A stretch of DNA of 9,473 bases, taken from positions 1 through 9,473 of the forward strand of contig SXQV01000025.1 of NCBI GenBank assembly GCA_005792805.1. Reading direction: 5' to 3'. Positions 1-6,348 of the stretch are shown in pieces (positions within the stretch are counted from its first letter, which is position 1; each line of letters starts with the position of its first letter). Both the position numbers and the translations under genes were made by a program. This stretch comes from Methylococcaceae bacterium. Its GTDB lineage: Bacteria > Pseudomonadota > Gammaproteobacteria > Methylococcales > Methylococcaceae. Under the pieces are notes generated by a model that did not search any database, was not told the origin of the DNA, and worked only from the letters and a program-made list of their open reading frames with translations.

Positions 1-21
1 CATGATCAAACTCTTCAGTTT
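1..21 (-). rRNA. rrs: 16S ribosomal RNA, 5' end only (partial)
   Basis: Read on the minus strand, these bases give AAACTGAAGAGTTTGATCAT plus a final G. This is the near-universal start of bacterial 16S rRNA (E. coli begins AAATTGAAGAG and continues with the same GTTTGATCATGG used for primer 27F). The rest of the gene lies beyond the left edge. The preceding sequence is a typical rrn leader with promoter and boxA, which confirms the direction. The exact mature 5' base is taken by alignment to E. coli from memory and could be off by a base or two. Confidence 0.95.
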
Positions 22-30
22 AATCTCGAC

Positions 31-45
31 CCTCGATAAACGAGG
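31..45 (-). other. Small hairpin just upstream of mature 16S
   Basis: CCTCG (31-35) and CGAGG (41-45) form a perfect five-base-pair stem around a five-base loop, ten bases before the inferred 16S 5' end. Such structure in the last part of the leader fits pre-rRNA folding and processing. The partner strand for the long RNase III stem would lie downstream of 16S, outside the window. Confidence 0.4.
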
Positions 46-149
46 CTCAATTTTTTTCGAGTTCCACTTCACTTGCGTGAGGCTCCCTCGCTGTTCGGTC
101 TACTCGCCCGAATTGACTTGTGCGCCCACACCATTGCTTGATCTGATTT

Positions 150-177
150 TTAAAGAGCTCGACAGCCGCCTCAGGCT
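150..177 (-). promoter_or_regulatory. rRNA leader antitermination site: boxB-like hairpin followed by boxA
   Basis: On the minus strand the leader first shows a short hairpin (AGCC/GGCT arms at 174-177 and 164-167, six-base loop). It is followed by GCTCTTTAA at 150-158, which matches the boxA core of E. coli rrn leaders (TGCTCTTTAACA). GTGTGGGCGC follows at 122-131, resembling the GTGTGGGCAC that comes after boxA in E. coli. By family knowledge, boxA RNA binds NusB-NusE so that RNA polymerase can pass Rho-dependent terminators in untranslated rRNA. The order hairpin then boxA is the usual one. Confidence 0.85.
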
Positions 178-195
178 CCGTCGTTAAGAGCGGGC

Positions 196-223
196 ATTCT
201 ACCGGAATTTCCCATTCCGTCAA
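196..223 (-). promoter_or_regulatory. Sigma70 promoter of the rRNA operon (P1-like)
   Basis: The minus strand shows TTGACG (218-223), a 16-base spacer and TAGAAT (196-201). Each hexamer matches consensus at five of six positions. A GC-rich discriminator, GCCCGCTC, follows, so transcription should start near base 189. That gives a leader of roughly 170 bases before 16S. Short spacing and a GC-rich discriminator are known marks of rRNA promoters under stringent (ppGpp/DksA) and growth-rate control. The sequence upstream of -35 is G-rich rather than AT-rich, so a usual UP element is not visible. Confidence 0.85.
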
Positions 224-319
224 CCCCCCTCGCTGCGCTGGCCTTCCCCGCCAACCCACCCCCCAATCAGCACCAAGGCCGTGAGGAGCCGCGAATTGTA
301 GAAGAGTGAATTGGAAAGG

Positions 320-1525
320 TCAAGCAATTAGTTTGACCTTCGCAAACTTTCGCTTTCCCACCTGCAGCACATGGGAGTCACCCGACTTCAGCACGAGCTT
401 CTGCTCCTCTACCTTCTCACCGTCGACCTTGACCCCACCCTGCTGAACCATCCTGTTGGCTTCCGAGGTGCTCGCTGTCAACCCAAGATCCCTAAGCAGA
501 TTACTCAAAGGATACCCATCTGGCGGGGCTTTCATCTCTTGCTCTATCAGGTCTTCAGGCATCAAACCCTGCTTGAATCGTGCGTCAAAATTCTCTAGCG
601 CCTTGCACGCGTCTGCCTGGCAGTGGAATCGCGCCACAATTTCTTGAGCAAATCTCACTTTGAAGTCGCGTGGATTGGCACCACCGGAGCATGCTTGCCT
701 CCATTTGGCAATCTCCACCATGGATTCAAAGCTCAGAAGCTCCATGTAGCGCCACATTAGATCATCTGAAATCGACATGAGCTTACCGAACATCTCGTCG
801 GCTGATTCTGCAATACCAACGTAATTCCCCAATGATTTTGACATTTTTTGGACACCGTCCAACCCTTCCAAGATCGGCATAGTCAGCACCACCTGAGGCG
901 CTTGCCCGAAGGCCTCCTGAAGCTGTCGCCCGACTAAAAGATTGAACTTTTGATCCGTCCCACCCAGCTCAACATCAGCCTTCATGGCCACTGAGTCATA
1001 CCCTTGTATCAACGGATATAAAAATTCATGGATGGCTATGGGTTGCCCACCCTTGTACCGGTTATTGAAATCCTCCCTTTCCAGCATGCGCGCCACGGTG
1101 TGTTTAGCCGCGAGACCGATCAGATCGCTAGGGCTCATGGCATTCATCCAACTGCTGTTGAACATCACCAATGTCTTTTCAGGGTGGAGAATCTTGAAAA
1201 TCTGCTCCTCATACGACTTGGCGTTTTCAATAACTTCATCGCGGCTCAAAGGCCTGCGCGTCACGTTCTTGCCCGTTGGATCGCCGATCATCCCCGTAAA
1301 ATCACCGATCAGGAACATCGCCTCATGCCCCAACTCTTGAAACTGCTTCATCTTGTTAAGCAGCACGGTGTGCCCAAGATGCAGATCAGGAGCGGTCGGA
1401 TCAAACCCAGCCTTGATTCGTAGCGGACGCCCCTCCGATAACCGCTTTACAAGGGCCTCCTCAGGGATGACCTCGGCGGCCCCTCTTTTGATGAGCTCCA
1501 TCGATTCAGTCACAGTTGCAGACAT
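320..1525 (-). CDS. tyrS: Tyrosyl-tRNA synthetase, TyrZ type
   Basis: Cytosolic class I synthetase that activates tyrosine with ATP and charges tRNA-Tyr. The 401-residue protein has the HIGH motif as HLGH (residues 49-52), the tyrosine-pocket stretches YPLIQGYD (170-177) and GGTDQKFN (188-195), and KMSKS (227-231). An S4 RNA-binding domain occupies about residues 337-401. The compact form and the wording around HIGH (DPTAPDLHLGHTVLLNKM) fit the TyrZ branch rather than the roughly 424-residue E. coli TyrS, so tyrZ would also be a fair name. The ATG start at 1523-1525 is supported by AGAGGA (1533-1538), seven bases upstream. The gene ends about 100 bases before the rrn promoter in the same direction. 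I see no strong terminator between them. A terminator upstream (1637-1678) separates it from erpA, so it needs its own promoter in 1539-1636, which I could not pinpoint. Confidence 0.97.
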   Translation of the reverse strand: MSATVTESMELIKRGAAEVIPEEALVKRLSEGRPLRIKAGFDPTAPDLHLGHTVLLNKMKQFQELGHEAMFLIGDFTGMIGDPTGKNVTRRPLSRDEVIENAKSYEEQIFKILHPEKTLVMFNSSWMNAMSPSDLIGLAAKHTVARMLEREDFNNRYKGGQPIAIHEFLYPLIQGYDSVAMKADVELGGTDQKFNLLVGRQLQEAFGQAPQVVLTMPILEGLDGVQKMSKSLGNYVGIAESADEMFGKLMSISDDLMWRYMELLSFESMVEIAKWRQACSGGANPRDFKVRFAQEIVARFHCQADACKALENFDARFKQGLMPEDLIEQEMKAPPDGYPLSNLLRDLGLTASTSEANRMVQQGGVKVDGEKVEEQKLVLKSGDSHVLQVGKRKFAKVKLIA

Positions 1526-1636
1526 TCAACATTCCTCTATTTTTCTATCTTCGACCCAGCAAACCACGATGCCTCACTGGAGCCACCACTCCGCCACGCG
1601 GAACCGGCCAGAAAACTCCCGCACCACCTACCCCGA

Positions 1637-1678
1637 TAAAAACATAAGGCCCGGAACAACCATAGATTGCCGGGCCTT
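1637..1678 (-). terminator. Rho-independent terminator of erpA
   Basis: A perfect nine-base-pair stem, AAGGCCCGG with CCGGGCCTT (1670-1678 and 1646-1654), encloses a 15-base loop. On the minus strand it is followed after a few bases by TTTTT (1638-1642). It begins about 30 bases past the erpA stop codon, so it should end erpA transcripts before tyrS. Confidence 0.85.
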
Positions 1679-1708
1679 TACGCTAGGACTGCTCCTGGCA
1701 GTCTGGCA

Positions 1709-2044
1709 TCAAACAGAAAACGATGAGCCACAACCACAAGTGGTAGCCGCATTTGGATTTCGAATCACAAACTGTGAGCCCGACAATCCATCGGTGTAAT
1801 CAATTTCGGCTCCACTCAGGTACTGAACGCTCATGGAGTCAACCAATACGGTCACCCCATTCTTGATGACCTGCGTATCATCTTCGTTCACCTCCTCGTC
1901 AAAAGTGAAGCCATACTGAAAGCCCGAGCAACCACCCCCGGTCACGTAAACCCGAAGTTTCAGCTCTGGATTATTTTCTTCCGTGATCAACTCGCTGACT
2001 TTGTTTGCCGCCGTATCGGTAAAAATGATACTGTCTTCGTTCAT
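1709..2044 (-). CDS. erpA: Iron-sulfur cluster insertion protein ErpA
   Basis: A-type carrier that accepts an Fe-S cluster from the assembly scaffold and passes it to client apoproteins. In E. coli these include the isoprenoid enzymes IspG/IspH and respiratory enzymes. The 111 residues match the usual family length. The three cluster-binding cysteines are present: C39 in GGGCSGFQYGF, and C103 and C105 in the C-terminal TTCGCGSSFSV. This combination, with the FDEE stretch after the first cysteine, marks ErpA more than IscA or SufA. The ATG at 2042-2044 has GGAGAG (2050-2055) five bases upstream. The gene stands alone between its own promoter and a strong terminator, so it is probably monocistronic. 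In Pseudomonas, as I recall, anmK and an M23 peptidase gene lie between erpA and tyrZ; here both are absent. Confidence 0.96.
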   Translation of the reverse strand: MNEDSIIFTDTAANKVSELITEENNPELKLRVYVTGGGCSGFQYGFTFDEEVNEDDTQVIKNGVTVLVDSMSVQYLSGAEIDYTDGLSGSQFVIRNPNAATTCGCGSSFSV

Positions 2045-2074
2045 GTATTCTCTCCGCTAGTGCTTGGTGGCAGG

Positions 2075-2103
2075 ATTATCATTATCCCGTGTATTTTGGT
2101 CAA
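2075..2103 (-). promoter_or_regulatory. erpA promoter, with a Fur-box-like sequence over -10
   Basis: The minus strand has TTGACC (2098-2103), a 17-base spacer and GATAAT (2075-2080); each hexamer matches consensus at five of six positions. It starts about 30 bases before the erpA start codon. The stretch GATAATGATAATC (2074-2086) covers the -10 and equals the first 13 bases of the classical 19-base Fur consensus, while the second half does not match well. Iron-responsive control of erpA is thus a hypothesis. The similarity may also come from an AT-rich, doubled -10 (ATTATC occurs twice on the plus strand). Confidence 0.75.
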
Positions 2104-2130
2104 GAATTCCCCAGAACCACAAAGACGGTC

Positions 2131-2988
2131 CTAAGCCGGCGGCTCAACAGCATCAAACCTGAATCCATCCAGCCCATTCAGCGCCTGCATAACATTCCGG
2201 GCATAGCCATTGAAAGTCTTGGTCTTCACAGCGTTAGCGACCTGTTGCCCTGTTGCGGTGAACTTTCGGTAGCCCAGTGCGTTTGCCTTACCTTCATTTG
2301 ACTCGCCTACCTGTCCAAGCGCATCTGGAATCAACTGCCACCATTTACTCTTATAGCCAATACGCAAGCCCCGAAGGCTTACCGATTCAATGCAGGACAC
2401 CTGGGAAGAGAGTAGACCGATATCCACCCATTGCTGGGTAATGTCGATTTCACGGCCATAGCTCCACATTTCCCGTCTGGCAATATCCTCCTCAAACATG
2501 AAGCGCCAACCCGACTCGAAGGAAAAAGCGAAGGCAACATATTCAGCAAAAGCTTCCAACTCCCAGACATCCATTTCCCTTAAAAAGCCCAGCGTCCTCC
2601 GGGCAACAGCTCCCGGAGCCAGCATTTCAGCCGCCAGGATTTGCGACCAAACATCTCGTTCAAGCTCGCTCTCGGCATCCTGCGCACTAGCGACAAAAAG
2701 GCCCAACCAACCATTTTCAGGCCTGCCTATCGATTTTGCATCGACAGCCTGATGGGTCGCCGCAGATCGAAAAATGCCTTCCAGATTCGCCTGTCGTCGA
2801 CTTTCAACATACTCGACTCTGTCGGCAACCCGCACAGCCAAGCCGGACTCCTCGTCCACCGAAAACACCGCAGCGGACGTCGCTGTGCCCAGGCCTTCAG
2901 CCACCATCGCCTTGATGGCCTCCGCCAATGCCTCATCAATGACCACGCCTACCTTTGGCGCTTCAGCTTCAGTGAAAAACAGACTCAT
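2131..2988 (-). CDS. Conserved hypothetical protein, DUF2806/TIGR03899-like, coupled to serS
   Basis: A 285-residue protein that I cannot assign a function. It has no signal peptide or membrane segment and looks like a soluble, largely helical protein. The middle region resembles what I remember of the DUF2806/TIGR03899 families: RRQANLEGIFRSA (about 64-76), then W114..LAAEMLAPGAVARRTLGFLREMD (117-140), then further helices. A tryptophan-rich stretch (GYKSKWWQLIPDALGQ, about 211-226) follows, and the C-terminal part has a GYRKFTATGQQVANA segment that resembles a compact winged or strand-helix end. Its ATG overlaps the serS stop codon as ATGA (2985-2988), and TTGAGG (2996-3001) lies seven bases upstream inside serS, so translation is very likely coupled. 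No clear terminator follows; transcripts may run into erpA. The family call is by eye only. Confidence 0.8.
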   Translation of the reverse strand: MSLFFTEAEAPKVGVVIDEALAEAIKAMVAEGLGTATSAAVFSVDEESGLAVRVADRVEYVESRRQANLEGIFRSAATHQAVDAKSIGRPENGWLGLFVASAQDAESELERDVWSQILAAEMLAPGAVARRTLGFLREMDVWELEAFAEYVAFAFSFESGWRFMFEEDIARREMWSYGREIDITQQWVDIGLLSSQVSCIESVSLRGLRIGYKSKWWQLIPDALGQVGESNEGKANALGYRKFTATGQQVANAVKTKTFNGYARNVMQALNGLDGFRFDAVEPPA

Positions 2989-4259
2989 CCGATGACCTCA
3001 ACCCCACCCATGTAAGGCCTCAGCACCTCGGGAACACGTATCCGTCCAGCCTCGTCCTGATAGTTTTCCATGATGGCAATCAATGTCCTGCCTACCGCAA
3101 GTCCTGAACCATTCAGTGTGTGCATCAATTCGGGCTTGGCCGTTTCCGGATTACGCCACCGCGCCTTGAGGCGGCGCGCCTGGAAATCGCGAAAATTACT
3201 GCAGGAAGAGATTTCCCGGTAAGCCTGCTGTCCCGGCAGCCATACCTCCAGATCGTAGGTTTTTGCCGAAGAAAAACCGGTATCCCCGGCGCACAGCAAC
3301 ATTCGCCTGAAGGGTAAATCCAGCCGTTTCAGAACCTCCTCAGCATGCGCCGTCAAAGCTTCATGAGCCGCTGCTGAATCAGATGGAGCGGTGATCTGCA
3401 CCAGCTCGACCTTCTCGAACTGATGCTGACGAATCATCCCGCGAGTGTCCTTGCCATAAGACCCCGCCTCACTGCGGAAACAGGGCGTATGACAGACAAG
3501 CTTCAAGGGCAGCCGATCCGCTTCCACGATTTCATCGCGGACCAGATTAGTCACCGGCACTTCCGCAGTCGGAATCAGATAGTAAGGCGGCTCACTTTCA
3601 ATCTTGAACAAGTCAGCTTCAAATTTTGGCAACTGCCCGGTACCACGGAGACTGTCCGCGTTCACCATAAAGGGCACGTAAGTCTCTGTGTAGCCATGCT
3701 CAGTCGTATGCAGATCAAGCATAAACTGGGCAAGTGCCCGCTGTAATCGACACAGCGGGCCCTGCAAGGTGACGAAGCGGGCTCCCGCTATTTTTACCGC
3801 TGCTTCAAAATCCATATGCCCCAGCCTAATTCCCAACTCAACATGGTCCTTGGGCTCAAAATCAAACTTTCGGGGTTCCGACCAGCGATGCACCTCAAGA
3901 TTATCGGCCTCGTTTCGCCCGTCCGGCACATCCGCATCCAAAATATTAGGGACACCCAGCAGCAAGTCTTCAAGCGAAGCCTGTATCTCATCCAGTTCGG
4001 CTTCCATCTTTTTCAGGTCATCGCCGAACGACTCCATTTCAGCCAGCAGCGGCTGGATGTCTTCCCCCTTGGCCTTGGCCTGCCCAATCAGCTTCGAGCG
4101 ACTGTTGCGCTCACTTTGCGATGACTGGGTTTTTGCCTGGACTTCACGCCGCCGACCCTCCAGTTCGGAGAAGGCGGCAGTATCCAGACGGAATGAGCGT
4201 CTAGCCAACTGCGACTCAACCTGGTCGGGTTCGGAACGAATAAGCCTTGGATCTAACAT
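2985..4259 (-). CDS. serS: Seryl-tRNA synthetase
   Basis: Cytosolic class II synthetase that charges tRNA-Ser (and tRNA-Sec where present) with serine. The 424 residues are of normal length. Residues about 30-100 are rich in charged and heptad-like sequence and form the long N-terminal coiled-coil arm that grips the tRNA-Ser variable arm. The catalytic core shows TAEVP (231-235), motif 2 as FRSEAGSYGKDTRG (261-274) and motif 3 as GSGLAVGRTLIAIMENY (384-400). The start MLDPRLIRSEP is the classical SerS N-terminus, and AAGGAC (4265-4270) lies five bases before the ATG. The stop codon overlaps the start of the unknown gene at 2131-2988. Upstream, a weak terminator and only 57 bases separate it from mtnA. 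I see no good promoter in that gap, so serS may depend partly on read-through or on a promoter inside mtnA. Confidence 0.98.
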   Translation of the reverse strand: MLDPRLIRSEPDQVESQLARRSFRLDTAAFSELEGRRREVQAKTQSSQSERNSRSKLIGQAKAKGEDIQPLLAEMESFGDDLKKMEAELDEIQASLEDLLLGVPNILDADVPDGRNEADNLEVHRWSEPRKFDFEPKDHVELGIRLGHMDFEAAVKIAGARFVTLQGPLCRLQRALAQFMLDLHTTEHGYTETYVPFMVNADSLRGTGQLPKFEADLFKIESEPPYYLIPTAEVPVTNLVRDEIVEADRLPLKLVCHTPCFRSEAGSYGKDTRGMIRQHQFEKVELVQITAPSDSAAAHEALTAHAEEVLKRLDLPFRRMLLCAGDTGFSSAKTYDLEVWLPGQQAYREISSCSNFRDFQARRLKARWRNPETAKPELMHTLNGSGLAVGRTLIAIMENYQDEAGRIRVPEVLRPYMGGVEVIG

Positions 4260-4281
4260 CGTGCGTCCTTGAATGCTTTGG

Positions 4282-4318
4282 AAATAAAAAACGAGGTATT
4301 GAGTCGTTACCGATACCT
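4282..4318 (-). terminator. Weak Rho-independent terminator after mtnA
   Basis: On the minus strand AGGTAT (4313-4318) pairs with ATACCT (4294-4299) in a six-base-pair, AT-rich stem, followed after two bases by TTTTTT (4286-4291). It begins on the mtnA stop codon. The stem is weak, so it may act as an attenuator that lets some transcription reach serS. Confidence 0.45.
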
Positions 4319-5351
4319 AATGAATCAGCTGCTGCATGGCAGCAGGATTGGGCTTCTCGACCGTACCCTTCTCCGTAACGATCACATCGATCAGTTCAGC
4401 CGGAGTAACATCAAAAACAGGGTTCCAGGCCGTAATAACGCTGCTCTGCGTCAAGAAGCTGTCTGCGAGCAACTCTTTGCTGTCCCGTTCTTCAATCTCA
4501 ATGTCATCCCCATGGGCGGTATTCCAGTCGATGGTGGACATCGGCGCGACCACCATGAATCGAACCCCATGATGCCTCGCCGCGACCGCAAGAGCATAAG
4601 TGCCGATCTTGTTTGCCGTGTCACCGTTTGCAGCAATGCGATCAGCCCCGACAATCACCCACTGCACCCGCCCCGCCTTCATCAATAAGGTGGCGGCAGA
4701 ATCGGCAATCAGAGTGGCCGGAATGCGATCTTGATTCAGCTCCCAGACGGTTAAACGCGCCCCCTGCGCCCAAGGACGAGTTTCGGTGGCATAGATAGAT
4801 TTGGCTGCCTGGCGATAGGCCGTGCGAATCACGCCCAGCGCCGTACCGTAACCCCCAGTAGCGAGTGAGCCGGTATTACAGTGCGTCAGAATTCCCTGCG
4901 CGCCCTCAAGATAGGCCGCGCCCAATCCACCCATATGACGATTGGATGAGATATCCGCCTCATGAATGGCGATTGCCTCGGCCAGCAATTGACCCACGGG
5001 TTCCTCTGTCGCGGTCAAGATAACCTTACGCATCCGCTCCAGTGCCCAGAACAGATTAACGGCCGTTGGGCGAGAGCCCGCCAGGCACTCCAGATCGCCC
5101 TCGATGAGTTCTCTCCAAGAGGCCGGATCCTGCGCGTGGCGCTCCCTGGCCGCAAGAACAACCCCATACGCCGCCGCAATACCAATCGCCGGAGCGCCGC
5201 GCACGCGCATGGAACGGATGGCCTCGGCTACTTCACCGGCGGTCTGACAGTTTTCATAAACCAGACTGGCAGGCAGTTTTCTCTGATCAAGCACCCGCAA
5301 ACCATCATCACCCCACTGCAAGGGACGAACCGTATCCACTGTCAAACTCAC
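4317..5351 (-). CDS. mtnA: S-methyl-5-thioribose-1-phosphate isomerase
   Basis: Converts 5-methylthioribose-1-phosphate to 5-methylthioribulose-1-phosphate in the methionine salvage pathway, which recycles methylthioadenosine left by polyamine synthesis. The 344 residues match the family length. Visible signatures are RGAPAIG (51-57), the catalytic cysteine C158 in GILTHCNTGSLATGGYG, and the catalytic aspartate D237 in VIVGADRIAANGDTANKIG. These correspond to Cys160/Asp240 of the B. subtilis enzyme and separate it from the related eIF2B subunits. The start codon is GTG (5349-5351); GAGAGAG (5358-5364) lies six bases upstream, and no ATG occurs in frame for the next 47 codons. No other salvage gene (mtnB, mtnC, mtnD, mtnP) is in the window. 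As I recall, in several gammaproteobacteria mtnA sits next to gyrA; here its neighbours are serS and rlmB. Confidence 0.95.
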   Translation of the reverse strand: MSLTVDTVRPLQWGDDGLRVLDQRKLPASLVYENCQTAGEVAEAIRSMRVRGAPAIGIAAAYGVVLAARERHAQDPASWRELIEGDLECLAGSRPTAVNLFWALERMRKVILTATEEPVGQLLAEAIAIHEADISSNRHMGGLGAAYLEGAQGILTHCNTGSLATGGYGTALGVIRTAYRQAAKSIYATETRPWAQGARLTVWELNQDRIPATLIADSAATLLMKAGRVQWVIVGADRIAANGDTANKIGTYALAVAARHHGVRFMVVAPMSTIDWNTAHGDDIEIEERDSKELLADSFLTQSSVITAWNPVFDVTPAELIDVIVTEKGTVEKPNPAAMQQLIH

Positions 5352-5432
5352 AAACTACTCTCTCAGAAAGGTTGCAAAACTGAATAGACAAACACAGGGG
5401 CTAACCGAAAGGCCACCGAGCGGCAGCGAATT

Positions 5433-5461
5433 ATTGTATGACGGCTTAAAACAGCGAACAA
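5433..5461 (-). promoter_or_regulatory. Candidate promoter of mtnA
   Basis: TACAAT (5433-5438) is a good -10 on the minus strand. At a 17-base spacing the -35 would be TTGTTC (5456-5461), which matches only in TTG. A better TTGACG lies at 5464-5469 but 25 bases from the -10, too far for sigma70. The spot about 80 bases upstream of the mtnA GTG is plausible, but the call is weak. Confidence 0.3.
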
Positions 5462-5568
5462 ACCGTCAAGTTCCCCGGCTTGCGATGCCCTTGCCGTTAC
5501 GCATATCTATCCCTGTTGAGCCGGGCCTGCTCCATAAATCAGGATTTGAGATCGCCCAGTCAGCCCAA

Positions 5569-6348
5569 TTACCCGGGTGATGTCACCGAAGAATGGCCGC
5601 GACCCACCTTAATCCGTTGCCGCACTGCTTCGTACAGCAAGACACCCGTCGCCACCGACACGTTGAGGCTTTCGACCGGTCCAGCCATCGGAATGCTGAC
5701 CAGGAAATCACAGCTTTCTCTCGTCAAACGCCGCATCCCTTTCCCCTCGGCACCCATAACCAAAGCCAGTGGCACCGTGAGGTCTGCTTCGTAAACTGTT
5801 CGCTGAGCCTCGCCCGCCGCCCCGACCACCCAGATTCCCGCCTCCTTAAGCCAGGCCAGTGCGCGAGCAAGATTGGTCACTCGGTAAACCGGCATGGTTT
5901 CAGCGGCTCCGCTGGCAACCTTCGCCACCACGGGGGTAATACCCACCGATTGATCTTTGGTCAGGATCACACCCTGTATGCCAGCCGCATCGGCAGTCCG
6001 CAGACAAGCCCCAAAGTTATGAGGATCCTGAATGTGGTCGAGCACGAGAAAAAATGGCACCGCCGCCGGCGCTTCCAGCACCGTGCGCAACGCGTTCTCG
6101 CCCAACTCCTCCGGCATGAGAACCTCAACCACCAGTCCCTGATGGATCTGGCCCTCGGCTAACGAATCCAGACGGTTCTTTTGTGCAGCCTGCGCTTTAA
6201 TGCCCAGCGCATTAAGCCGATCCAGCAACCGGGCCAACCGGCCATCCGTTCTTCCAGTATCGGCCCATGCCGCCAGAACCTTGTCGGGACTGTGCTCAAG
6301 AACCGCCTCAACCGCATGCAGTCCGGCAACTCTGCGCCGCGCCTTCAT
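5569..6348 (-). CDS. rlmB: 23S rRNA (guanosine-2'-O)-methyltransferase RlmB
   Basis: SpoU-family (SPOUT, trefoil-knot) enzyme that uses S-adenosylmethionine to methylate the ribose of G2251 (E. coli numbering) in the peptidyl-transferase P-loop of 23S rRNA. The 259 residues include an N-terminal substrate-binding domain (about 5-80). The knot domain follows with motif 1 LDHIQDPHNFGACLRTADA (103-121, key N111 and R117), motif 2 MGAEGKGM (198-205) and motif 3 IPMAGPVESLNVSVATG (219-235). The C-terminal 15-20 residues are basic and probably flexible. The ATG overlaps the rnr stop codon as ATGA (6345-6348), with only GGAAG close by, so translation probably depends on ribosomes finishing rnr. This rnr-rlmB order is the E. 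coli arrangement. I see no clear terminator downstream. Confidence 0.96.
   Translation of the reverse strand: MKARRRVAGLHAVEAVLEHSPDKVLAAWADTGRTDGRLARLLDRLNALGIKAQAAQKNRLDSLAEGQIHQGLVVEVLMPEELGENALRTVLEAPAAVPFFLVLDHIQDPHNFGACLRTADAAGIQGVILTKDQSVGITPVVAKVASGAAETMPVYRVTNLARALAWLKEAGIWVVGAAGEAQRTVYEADLTVPLALVMGAEGKGMRRLTRESCDFLVSIPMAGPVESLNVSVATGVLLYEAVRQRIKVGRGHSSVTSPG

Noticed and set aside
47..259. Seventy-codon minus-strand frame across the rRNA leader
   Set aside because: It covers the rrn promoter, boxA and leader, and the composition is explained by those elements; no ribosome-binding site.
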